Shown here piece after piece: positions 10,567 to 20,329 of a stretch of DNA of 39,698 nucleotides; position 1 is the stretch's first letter; each line of letters opens with the position of its first letter. The DNA comes from Sergeia podlipaevii (lineage: Eukaryota; Euglenozoa; Kinetoplastea; Trypanosomatida; Trypanosomatidae): NCBI GenBank assembly GCA_030849805.1, contig JASANZ010002052.1:1-39698 (forward strand). The letters run 5' to 3'. The position numbers and the translations under genes were made by a program. The notes beneath the pieces were generated by a model, which did not search any database, was not told the origin of the DNA, and saw only the letters and a list, made by a program, of their open reading frames with translations.

Positions 10567-11193
10567 TTAGCGGGTACGCACAATATCCTCCTCCATCTCT
10601 GAGCGAAGTATCTTCTTACGTTCCTGCGAGGCCTCCATCGCATCAAATGTCTGCATGATAGGGATGGCCATGGTGCTGTAGCGCTCTACTGCCCTGTTCA
10701 CACCCACGCGGCACGCACGGTAGATCTCGTACAAAAGCACGCATACCACCAGAAACAGCGTATACACCAGCGCATCGCTAAGCGCATTCTGACCGCGGAG
10801 CTTCAATCGAAGGGCGAATATGTTCCACGCGTAGTAGCGGCGTGAGCACGCCAGACGGAACCGCTTGATGGGGTGAAGCCATGACAACTGGCACGCCTTT
10901 GCATCCACGTCCGTGAGGCCCTTGTGAAGATTCAACAGATTCATCCCGTACGCAAGGCTTTCAGGCAGCGTATGTACAGAGAGGCAATGCTGCATCATTG
11001 GCCCTTCCTCACCAGTCTTGAGAAGGCGGCGGTACAGCTGGTGCATCGTATGACGCGAGCTCGCCGATATAGTAGTGGCAGTGCCGCTGCTGCTCGTGGT
11101 GGTAGTGGCGCTAGAACCCTCAGTAGGGGCAGCTCCAGCGGTGCCGGTTGCAGCGGCTGCAGCCGTGAGGAAAGACCAATTGCGCCGGAGCAT
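10567..11193 (-). CDS. Small single-pass membrane protein, possibly mitochondrial
   Basis: This 208-residue protein is not one I recognise. It starts MLRRNWSFL followed by an Ala/Thr/Ser-rich, nearly uncharged stretch to about residue 48, which resembles a mitochondrial presequence. The middle (50-138) is basic and amphipathic. One clear transmembrane segment lies at about 140-158 (ALVYTLFLVVCVLLYEIY), followed by a helical, charged C-terminal tail ending in VRTR. The ATG is well placed. The gene sits between BILBO1 and the F-x-P repeat gene, both intact and in the same orientation. Mitochondrial inner membrane is the most likely place, but the localisation is inferred only from the N terminus. 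Confidence 0.78.
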   Translation of the reverse strand: MLRRNWSFLTAAAAATGTAGAAPTEGSSATTTTSSSGTATTISASSRHTMHQLYRRLLKTGEEGPMMQHCLSVHTLPESLAYGMNLLNLHKGLTDVDAKACQLSWLHPIKRFRLACSRRYYAWNIFALRLKLRGQNALSDALVYTLFLVVCVLLYEIYRACRVGVNRAVERYSTMAIPIMQTFDAMEASQERKKILRSEMEEDIVRTR

Positions 11194-12958
11194 TTAATAG
11201 AAAGAGGAAGAAATAGACGTGATACCAATAAAAAATATGGTGCTAGAACAGCAGTTATTTTTTTTTTGTTCTCTTTTAGTCCTGAAAATCTTTTTTTTTT
11301 TTTTTGTGCTGTAGTGACCTGCTAAAAATAAATATCCGCGTACATTAAGAAAAGAAAAGAAAACGAAGCAGCATTAATGAAAAAATGGTAACAGTGTAGC
11401 GAGAAGAAAGTACATAAAGAGCTCATTTTATGACACTGGATACTACAGTGTACTGAGCGAGAGGAATTTCAGCACGGTGACTGCATATGTACATAGACAC
11501 ACACTATGTTTAAGGTCAACACCCCTCTTCTGCTAAACAGTGAGATCTAACATCAACACCAGCAGGTTGTCTCTTCTATATGGATATTCTTTTTTTTCTG
11601 ACCGGTGTCGTGTGTATGTGCTTGCAAAAGAAAAAAAAAGAAAAAAAATATCAAGCCTGTTCGTGAAGTTAATACGGTAAGGGGGGGGGGGGACTAAACA
11701 GGAGAGGCACAGACACCAGAATAAAAAAATACAGTGCGATGAGCACTCATCGTCATCATTGAAATGCTATATCACGTCTATTTCTACTTTTTCCTTATAT
11801 GCACCTGTTCATTGTACGTATCCACGTCTCACATTAAAACAATAATAATAACAATAACAATAAGAAACAGCCCAACAAACCTCCTGGCAAAAAAAAAAAG
11901 AAGCCTGTACCACTGTATCTATTTGGTACTGACATTCTCGTATTCTTATGTCATCTCTCCCCCCCCTCTCTCTCTATATATATATCTCACTGAAGTGCAT
12001 CCACATTGCAACTCATGCATTCTAGCATCAATCTCATGAGCCTATTTTCTCAGAAAACAAATGAAAGAAAAATAACACGAACCAAAAAAAAAACCACAAA
12101 CAATCCATTCTAGTTTCCTTTCTCCCCCCCCCCCTCCACTGACTCTAGAGAAGCCCAACACACCTTCTCAGACAAAGTACCTCAACAAGAAACAACAACT
12201 ACAAAAAAGATGTAAGAGGCACAAAAGTGGCTGCACAGAGAAAAGGCCAAATCTAAATACAAACACACACACGTAAATCTGATGGGTCGCGTACGCTCCA
12301 AGAAGAAGGACAAGAAATGCACAGCCGCATGCGCCTGTCGATAATGCGCAGAAGAATAATGGGCACTTTTTTTTTTCAAAAGAACACGCAGTGCTCACAA
12401 TAGAGCCTCTCTTGGCCCGTTTACCTCAACTTTCAGTCGATGACATTGTCAAATTAATGTACGCAATCGACAGACGAAAAAAATGTCCGGTTGAAGTAGC
12501 AATAGGGGAATACGTGGTGTCACAGAAGCGTAGCTATCTACTATTTACCACAACCCCTATTCACATTCAAAACTGCATCTCGCTGCTCTAACTGTATCTC
12601 TCAAAAAATCATAGTACAATTCTTTTTTTTTCTTGTTCTTCTTTTTTTTTCCTCGACATGATGACAACATGCCGTGTACCGCCTGGGAAAAAAAAATTAA
12701 AAATACAAAATAATGTTATGATAAAAATAAACTCTAAAATGTTGGGGGAGGGAAAAAACGAATAGCATATCTCAACACGACCCATTAGATAACAGCGGCA
12801 GTAACCCTCGCAGGGGCACGCCGTCACTTTTTCCGATTGATCTTCGATATAAAAACAAAAAAGAAGATAGAAGAAAGAGATAGAGAGAGGAAGACCACTG
12901 GCATGCACACGCTCCTCCCTCCCCGTCATTCAACTCTCCATATCACTATCAACATGCT
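11194..12958. other. Intergenic region of 1.8 kb
   Basis: AT-rich spacer expected to hold the BILBO1 3' UTR. It has T-runs at about 11258-11267 and 11291-11304, a G-run at about 11681-11692, a CT/TA tract at 11958-11986, and C-runs at 11958-11965 and 12125-12135. A candidate gene relic on the plus strand (12283-12591) is listed separately. Otherwise I see no gene. Confidence 0.55.
12283..12591 (+). pseudogene. Possible plus-strand gene relic
   Basis: A plus-strand frame is open from just after a stop at 12280-12282 to the stop at 12589-12591. Its central part (about 12400-12540) reads like ordinary protein rather than UTR: EPLLARLPQLSVDDIVKLMY, then a basic RRKK turn and a PVEVAIGEYVV segment. 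There is no ATG at its head; the first candidate start is a GTG at 12391. It runs against the direction of every other gene, and its first part is low-complexity with three consecutive Phe from a T-run. The helical LxxLSxxDIxxLMYAI pattern resembles an organellar helical-repeat protein. This could be a broken insert, or chance. Confidence is low. Confidence 0.22.
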
Positions 12959-14737
12959 TTAAAACGCTGAGGGATCTCGAGAGAAGGAGCGGCTCCCACC
13001 ACCACCGCTTAAGTTCGACCGCAAATTGCCCAAGAAACTGCTCGCCTCAGACATCAGCCTCGTTTCGCGCTGCTCCAGACTATCGCGCTGTTCTCTCAGG
13101 CGCAGCTCCTGCTCAATCAGCGTGCGCTCGTGCTGAGTCACCAGCTCTCTCTGCTTGCGGTGTTCATCCAGTTCGGCCTCCTTCTGCTTCGCCGCCCTCT
13201 CTCTATCCTCTACGGCATTCTTCGCTTGCTCAAGTTCCTTCACCCGTGCGTTGGCCTTCTCCTTGGCGTCCATGACGGCTCTATTGCAGTTGTCACGCCG
13301 CCTGGATGCTTCGTCAGCCTCCCTGCCCAAGTCCTTACCAATGCTATCCAGCTCCTTGATGGACTGCTCAGCGTTGACCACGTTGCGGTCAGCAGCACGG
13401 ACCAGATCCTCCGCCTTGGGAATATCGCGGGCCACTGCATCTGCCTCCAGAGCGGCAGTCTTCTCCTTATCTTTCGCCTGATCTGCCTCAATAGCGGCTT
13501 GCTCGGCGGCTTGGTGGGCACGGTCAGCCGCACGCTTAGCTTCCTCAAGTGCCTTCTGCAACTGACGAACTTTATCATCTGCGGCAGCGGCATCGTTGGC
13601 GAGTGCGCCAGCGCGGCGGTCCAACTTGTCCGCATCCCTGGCAATGTCCTGAAGATCTTTGCGGGCCTCCTTCTCACGTTCCTTGGCGTCCTGCATGTCC
13701 TTCTCTCGCTCCTTCTTGTCTCGCACCGCGCGGTCCTTCTCCTTGCGGGCGTCATCCATGTCCTTCGCAAGATCACGCAGGCGCTCCGTGCGGTCCTTGA
13801 GGTCCTCCTCGGCGCCGCGCTCGGCGGCAATGTTGGCCGCCACTTCATCATCGGCCTGCTCAAGAGCATGCTGCGCCTGGTCCAGGGCAGCTTCAGCGCG
13901 CGCTACCGCCTCACGCTCACCCTGAATGTCTTTGTTGAGTTGCTCCTCCTCCCAGAACGCCTTGGACCTGAAGAAGAGACAATCCACCATAATCGGATAG
14001 AGACGCGCAAATCGTTCGAACTCCGAGTAAGAAATGCGGTTGTCGTGATTCTGATCGGCGCGCTCAAAAAGATCTTCGATGGTGGCGGAGGAGAACTCCA
14101 ACCCCATAGAACGAAATCCTTGCTTAAAGTCTTCGATGTCGATCATGCGGTTGCCTTTAGTGTCAAACTCGGAAAAGACAACTCGCAGTTTTTCTTCCGG
14201 AGACGCATCCACCGCCTTTGTCACAAGCGCCGTAGAAGTGGCGCTTGCACCACTCTGGTACGGCCTACGGGAAGAGGAGGGTTCGCTGCGGGCATCAGCG
14301 GCGCTACTGCGACCACCAGAGTATGGGGCAAGCGCACTGGACGTCACGGCACCACCACCACGACCCCCTCGGTTGCTCGCACCACTGCCTGTAGGAGCGG
14401 AAGTGGCTGCTGGGGGCTTTGACGCCGGAGGGATCGCTTTTTGGGTCTCCTTATGCCAAGGGTTTTCTGGCTGGAAGGCATAGAGCTGGCAGTAGTCCAT
14501 TAATTGTCCATCGCCGATAAGATCCACCCACTTATTTTTGTCTTCATCGTATATCTTCACTTTGGACACGCGGAAAGTGTGCGGTGGGACCCCATCAGGA
14601 CGGGTATTGGAGATCTCGGTCGAGAAGGAGGTTTCCACCGCCTTGGTGAGCTCAGACAGAGATGGGCGACTGGGGAAGCTCAGCTCATAGTTGAGCTTGT
14701 TGGAGAAAATGTCAGCGGCAACCTGAACGATGAACAT
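12959..14737 (-). CDS. BILBO1: BILBO1, flagellar pocket collar protein
   Basis: BILBO1 is the core protein of the flagellar pocket collar, the ring at the neck of the flagellar pocket, and is needed to form that collar in T. brucei. This 592-residue copy has the known layout and near-usual length (T. brucei protein about 587). The N-terminal globular domain (1-105) opens MFIVQVAADIF and contains the WVDLI and DYCQLY segments typical of the family. A low-complexity Gly/Ser linker follows (about 110-175). Two EF-hands have loops at about 192-203 (less canonical) and 228-239 (DQNHDNRISYSE, canonical). A long coiled coil spans about 262-550, then a leucine-zipper-like stretch and a Gly/Ser tail. 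The frame can be extended by three codons to a GTG at 14746, but the family starts at this ATG (14735-14737). Identification is by family resemblance and is firm. Confidence 0.95.
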   Translation of the reverse strand: MFIVQVAADIFSNKLNYELSFPSRPSLSELTKAVETSFSTEISNTRPDGVPPHTFRVSKVKIYDEDKNKWVDLIGDGQLMDYCQLYAFQPENPWHKETQKAIPPASKPPAATSAPTGSGASNRGGRGGGAVTSSALAPYSGGRSSAADARSEPSSSRRPYQSGASATSTALVTKAVDASPEEKLRVVFSEFDTKGNRMIDIEDFKQGFRSMGLEFSSATIEDLFERADQNHDNRISYSEFERFARLYPIMVDCLFFRSKAFWEEEQLNKDIQGEREAVARAEAALDQAQHALEQADDEVAANIAAERGAEEDLKDRTERLRDLAKDMDDARKEKDRAVRDKKEREKDMQDAKEREKEARKDLQDIARDADKLDRRAGALANDAAAADDKVRQLQKALEEAKRAADRAHQAAEQAAIEADQAKDKEKTAALEADAVARDIPKAEDLVRAADRNVVNAEQSIKELDSIGKDLGREADEASRRRDNCNRAVMDAKEKANARVKELEQAKNAVEDRERAAKQKEAELDEHRKQRELVTQHERTLIEQELRLREQRDSLEQRETRLMSEASSFLGNLRSNLSGGGGSRSFSRDPSAF

Positions 14738-15985
14738 GGCACACACGTACTTAATGCACTGTTTGAAAGAGGTGTATGTGTGTGGATGTTTTCTTGCGTA
14801 CGTACTTTTGTATACTCAAGATATATCTTTAAAAGAAGAAACAGTACTTGTGAGGCTTTTTTTTTTCCTATCGGCAAATGTCTAGCAAAAGTCAAGAGGA
14901 ATACACTCTACGAATAGCTTCGTCATGAATGCACATGTACGAAGCACACAACGAACATTATAACATACAAGTGTTCACGACAGACAAAAAAAAAAAGAAT
15001 GGCGACAACAAAAAGTAAAGAAGAAAATAAAGATGAAAATAGATGTTTTTCCAGAGCAACGCATACTTTCTTTCAGTCCTTCACACACATCCATATACAT
15101 ACATGTTGGTTTGTGCACATCACAATAGAAAGCCTTTAACACACCTCCAATTGCAAAGTCGATAACTTTTTTTTTTATGTTACTTGTAAAGCAAAAAAAA
15201 AAAGAACAATATGAGCCAAATATCGCGCTTTTGAGTTGCCACATCATTTTTTATTCAATTGACTCTTGAGAACAGTGGTGTCCTGACAGTATTTTGTTTC
15301 AGTAACCAGGAATATGAAAAGAAAAAAAAAACCGCTCAGCCATACTACGCGTGGCTGCTCATAAAGGAGCAATAAATAAATAATTTTTTAAAAGACCCTC
15401 TACATCCGTGTCGCGAACAGAGATGAAAAGTGAGGATCACAAATAAGAAAGTAAGAAGATAAAAAATGAGTAAAGAATGAAATCTTTCATACAGGGTAAG
15501 TCTTGATTGACGGTGATATCAGTATTTTCTTTGTGAAATCCCCCAATTAAGAAGAAAAGAAGAAAAGATACAGATGTGAAAAGAGAGAAAAAGTAAATAA
15601 GCAATAACACAACAGCATCTGTGCAGCGGCTAACACTCATATCGCATTGTTTCTGCACTACACAGACACATATATTAAATGTCTTGTACGATGACACAAT
15701 ATACACATCTCCTCTTCGTATTTTTATTGCTTTTTTTTTCTCGCCTTTAAAGCGTATAGTGCACTATGTTGCCTCTCAGCTATCAAAAAAGAAAAGGAAA
15801 GGAAAAATAAAGTTTCTCATAATTGGGTATATTTCAACACTATGCTTCACCAGTCATGGTACTTCCGAGGTGCTGCAGCACCACCGTTGGAAACAACCTG
15901 ATAAAGACGTTGAGAACGCAGAAGGGCAGGTATTTGCCCGCGCTCGTACAGAGAATGCACACAGAGAAACATACAAAAGAAAAAT

Positions 15986-16010
15986 AAGAAAAGAAAAGAA
16001 AAGAAAAGGA
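15986..16010. repeat. GAAAA-type simple repeat
   Basis: A short purine-only tandem run of GAAAA units on the plus strand, CU-rich in the minus-strand transcript. Ordinary trypanosomatid intergenic sequence. Confidence 0.7.
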
Positions 16011-17016
16011 AGGAGAAGTAACACTAACTCATCAGCACCACTCATAAGCAGATATCACCTTTCTAAGAGGCAAAAATAATTTAAAAAAGGAAAGATAAAA
16101 AATAAAAGATAAAAAAGAAAGGGAGAAAGCACGATGTGTAGTGTGTGTTTTCTCATTTCTATGTCTCTCAGTAATATACACAAATGTTTTGTTCACTGAT
16201 TTGTGGAATTGGCCGTCGAGGCCAAACGACAATAATAAAATAGGAAAAATGGGTGGAGTATCAAGTCTCTTGTAAAAATAAAAATAAATAAAAAGGAAGA
16301 CTTGCTGAAGCCTACAAAGGAAATGAATTCTCAAACACAAAGAAATTCGAGCATGTAAGATCCCTATCTGTGGTGCTTTAATAATCGATAACTCAGATAG
16401 AAGCGATCACAACAACAACAAAAAAAAATGGAAGGAAACAACGAAAAGTATAAAGAGATATCAGAAATACAAACAAACACACTTTTACACAAGAGGAAAG
16501 AATTATATCTGAAAAAGATCAGCTACTGGTCACCGACTTTTCCCACAGCCTCTTTCTTCTTAAACATAACACACTCTATCCACAAGAACACACACGGTAT
16601 GCAACGCACGTATGCGAGCAATAGTTTTCCCTCGAAAAGCAAGAAACCTATTATGCATTTATGTATTTTTGTGGATTCCCTATGTAATAATAGAAATGGG
16701 GGGATAAAAGAAGAACATGCAGGTCAATCAAACTTCCATGCTAACGCGTTGGTGTCGCTCGTCCCCACACATCAGGGACTTCGCTCTCATAGAAGATCTC
16801 AATAGATTTTGTCGACGACTGCTTTCCGTGTCCCCGGGGGATGGCTGCCCTCATCCACCAGAGACCGTGAGCTCTCAATAGACTCATGTGCAAAAAAAAA
16901 AAAACTCAGTAAAATTCATTGGTTATATATGCTCTTTTATCTCTCTCTCTCTCTTTTCTTTTGTTTAGGATTGTTTCCATTTTTCTTTCAGTACAGTTGC
17001 TTATGTTAAGATACAA

Positions 17017-17038
17017 ATATATATATATATATATATAT
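17017..17038. repeat. (AT)11 microsatellite
   Basis: Perfect AT dinucleotide run in the gene-poor interval. Confidence 0.95.
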
Positions 17039-17255
17039 GCGTATGCCCTTAGCAGTGGGCAGGAGGGTGTTTAATAATAGTCTCGATATGTGTCTTAGCT
17101 TGATATAAATTTTTATCCCTGTGCGATGTAAGCACAAAAAAAGGGTGGGGAGGTAATTAACAATAATGATATATAATATTAGGATGACCGCCTCTTCGGT
17201 CCCCAAGTTCTCTGTTCGTTTTTCTCTACAGCAACACCCAAGTAACAGCTCACTT

Positions 17256-17274
17256 CGTGTCGCGGCTTGACACG
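17256..17274. other. Perfect 6-bp stem-loop in a complex island
   Basis: CGTGTC and GACACG pair perfectly around a 7-base loop within a GC-richer island (about 17180-17310) surrounded by AT-rich DNA. It could be part of a structured RNA or a UTR element. Alone it is weak evidence. Confidence 0.35.
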
Positions 17275-18273
17275 CTACAACCGCTACCGGTCGCGCTTGC
17301 TAGATATATAACTATATACTGATAGATGGATAGAGCAATTATGTCAACTCTCACACGGTGCATGATGTACACTGATCTAAACCACAAAAGCAAAATGTTC
17401 CTTTTAATTCTTCGCGCCAAAACAAGATATGCCTAATACAACTTAGGCTGCACTCACGGAGCAGTGTGAGGGGAGAAATAGCAAAGCAAAAAAATAAATA
17501 AATAATAAAAAGAATCGAGCATTTGAAAACTAAGTCACTAGCACACTCTTTAACTCGTGGCTCGTAGAGCGAGACATACGTCCACGCACATGAAAGCAAA
17601 CTCCAATAATCACATCGATGAATACACCTGTGAGCTACGAATAGCTTCATTCGAAAGCACGTGTACGCACAGGTGCATAAATTGTGTCCCCCTCCGCTCC
17701 CCTCTCAAAAAAACAAAAAAAAATGCGCTTGAGCTGCTTTCTCACACACACACAAAAAAAAAAAAGCAAATACATGCTGATAATGCCACACAAAGACAAC
17801 TAGGGTACCATAACATACTCTGTCTTTTGAGGAAGGAGTACGCCCATATTGACTTTCATGACTGCGTGCTCTCTTAACAAAGAACGCTTTGCCATCTATA
17901 TGTATGACTTAAAGCAAAAGCACACGGGTACTTGCTTGCGGTACGCATATCTTCGTCTCATCGTTTCACTTCAACAAACCGATCGAAGAGCGACAACAAC
18001 AACAACAACAAAAGCGACTCTACAGAACCAGCAGACCATAAGGCAGCGCAATATAAATGATTGGCTTGAAAAGAAAAAAAAACATGGGAAAATTCTGAAG
18101 TAGAAAAAAAGAGAAACAGGTGCACACACACACGACACACCACGAAATACCCACTAGTGTATAATATAGTATACCCTTTCGCAAGAAGAAGATACATAAG
18201 CTGTGCATATATAGAGAAAGAAAAGGGGGGGGGAGGGTTTTTTTTTTTTAAAAAACTCTGCAAATGTCATTAG

Positions 18274-18274
<1 letters not shown>

Positions 18275-18304
<30 letters not shown>
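18275..18304. repeat. (CA)15 microsatellite
   Basis: Perfect CA run on the plus strand, UG repeat in the minus-strand transcript. UG repeats are common in trypanosomatid intergenic regions. Confidence 0.95.
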
Positions 18305-18308
<4 letters not shown>

Positions 18309-19396
18309 AAGACATTATTGAGCTCACCCAATTTTTTTTGATGGGATTCCCAAAAATGCAACTGCCGTTCGTGCCTTTAGCACGGCCAGAAGCAATGCAA
18401 AGGAGAAAGATATGTGAAGAGTGCAGCGTAGCACACGCAGGAAACATGTCAAAAAAAATAATAGGAGGAGAAGAAAGTGGGCAGAAAGAAGATGATAGGA
18501 CGCGCTAATTTTAGAAGGAAAAAACAAACATGTGTATAGAAACGTGTGTATGCGTGTGAATGAATAATAATAAAAAAAACAGCAACTGTCACTATGCCTA
18601 CAACGGTGACAGCATGGGAAAGGGAGAGAAGGAGGGGGGGGGGGAAAAGAGAGTTAGCTAGCAATGGTGAGAAGCAGATTGTGCGGCTGTTACGTCTTTA
18701 ATGTATCCTCAACTATATACACTTTACAGTACATGACATGAGCACGAGAGCAACAACAAAACAAAACACAAGCTCACTCTAAGGTGTCACAAGAACAGCG
18801 GGAGATGGAAGGAAGAGGAAAAAAAGAAAACAAAAGCGCGGAAAAGAGAAGAACACTGCACATAAAAACACACGCACAAGTGCACTCAAAAGTGTGAGAG
18901 TTGCCATTGCGGTTGAGAACAATACACAATCATGATAAGATACGACGAGAACGAAACGAACATTGAGACTGTAGGAAACAACGTAGAAAAAAAAAAGGGT
19001 TTAAGAGAGATGAGAAACAACCCAGAAGCAAAAAATAAATAAATGAGAAGAAAAGATAGGAGAAAATACAGCAACAAGGAAAAAACACCCCCAAGGTACA
19101 CGGAAAGAAATATATGATAAAGTGTGGATATGTTTAAAAAAATAATAGATGAGAACAAGTAAATATTTTAAAGAGCTCCATATCTCTCTCAGCACCGGCG
19201 TATCCGCAACTGTGAGGCTATTTGTCACTGTAGCTAGCAAGAACCAGGTGGTCATCGCACACACACACATAAAAAAAAAAACCCGTCGGTTCAAGCAACA
19301 GCACTCGGAGAACATGTCAATAATCCCCGGTAGAAAGCAAAAAAATCTGGCTCATCAATACAAGTAATAATAATGAAACACAAGTGCACGAGTAAG

Positions 19397-19556
19397 AAAA
19401 AAAAAAAAAAACAGTCTCACGACGTAAGGAAACACTCCGTTCTCCAAGCATTTTCCATATTATAAAGTTGCCCTACTTGGGGGACTTGAGCTGCGACCGT
19501 ATGAAATATGTGCATGTGCTTGTGAGCATCTGCTAGCCTTACCATTGAGAACGGAG
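19397..19556 (-). ncRNA. Candidate structured RNA closed by a 10-bp stem
   Basis: Read on the minus strand, a segment starts with CTCCGTTCTC (19556-19547) and ends about 100 bases later with its exact complement (19444-19435), which would close a 10-bp stem. Just inside the 5' arm is TCAATGGTA, which resembles a tRNA D-arm, and near the other side is AGCTCAAGTCC, loosely like a T-arm (B box). The element is followed by a run of 15 T (19411-19397), like a Pol III terminator. The length and internal pairings do not make a normal tRNA. A 10-bp inverted repeat can occur by chance in a window this size, so this is only a candidate. Confidence 0.2.
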
Positions 19557-20329
19557 AGTATTTAAAGTAAAAAAAAAAAAGATATAAAAAACAAAAAGTA
19601 ATTGAAATCTCCACCAAAAGAAAATATAAGTATACCGCGCCTTTTCCATCCGACTGCCACGGTAAGAGCTTCAGTTCGTTTCGCTCCTATCACCCATCCT
19701 CTGCTCTGCACGAGTTCTCCTCTTTCTGCGTTAGAGGAAGTTGACGAGCAGACCAGGGAGCCACATCATGCTTGATACAGCATGCTTGAGGCATCATCAT
19801 CCAAATATCGTTACGCAATGCACAACATTCAGCTATGACAGGATTTATACACATATTTCCAACAAGCTGTCAGAGAACGACGCGGGCGCAATATGGTGCC
19901 AGGCCGGAGGGGTAATCAGGAACAGTGATATGAGCCCTAGAGAAATGCCATCGGTGTTAGCGGAGTATCCTCGGTGGTAATACAATTATAATGTGGCTTG
20001 AACGTCCACAAAAATGTGGGTAGAGGAAAGAATGATGAGGACAGAAGCAGCGTAAGGCAAGCAAAGTGCTCGCGTTAGGCTACTGAGGTAGAAGGTGGCA
20101 AAGTATGCCTGACAGCAGCAAAAACTACAATTATTATCAATTATGTTGAACACACACACCCGCACACACACACCAAAAAAAAAAAAAAAGAACACGCACA
20201 TATGTGCGTACATCATTCTGTTCTGTCTATGAAACACAAACTCTTGTGATGGCGCTGACTAAATGCACTTTGCGTGCTTAGTATCGTCGCTCTTTGCTTC
20301 TCTCTCCTCTTTCCCTTTTCCCTTCGCTC

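Larger units (their letters stand above)
14738..20329. other. Gene-poor 5.6-kb interval upstream of BILBO1
   Basis: No convincing protein gene is visible on either strand. In the direction of transcription this is everything between the stop of the 20.3-kb RRM gene and the BILBO1 start. Most of it is A-rich on the plus strand with frequent A-runs and GA tracts, which are U-rich in the transcript. It holds an AT microsatellite (17017-17038), a CA microsatellite (18275-18304), a GAAAA-type run (about 15986-16010) and G-runs near 18228-18236 and 18636-18645. More complex islands occur at about 16720-16885, 17180-17310, 19410-19560 and 19637-19985. It may be one very long 3' UTR, or it may contain RNA genes that I cannot identify. 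Confidence 0.6.

Noticed and set aside
13130..14422. 430-residue plus-strand frame
   Set aside because: Lies wholly antisense to BILBO1 and is a mirror of its coiled-coil codons.
12959..14746. BILBO1 frame extended to a GTG at 14746
   Set aside because: The first codon is GTG, not ATG; the ATG at 14737 matches the family N terminus.
15621..16079. 152-residue plus-strand frame
   Set aside because: Lys/Arg-rich translation of A-rich DNA, begins with GTG, opposite strand to all genes, no family resemblance.
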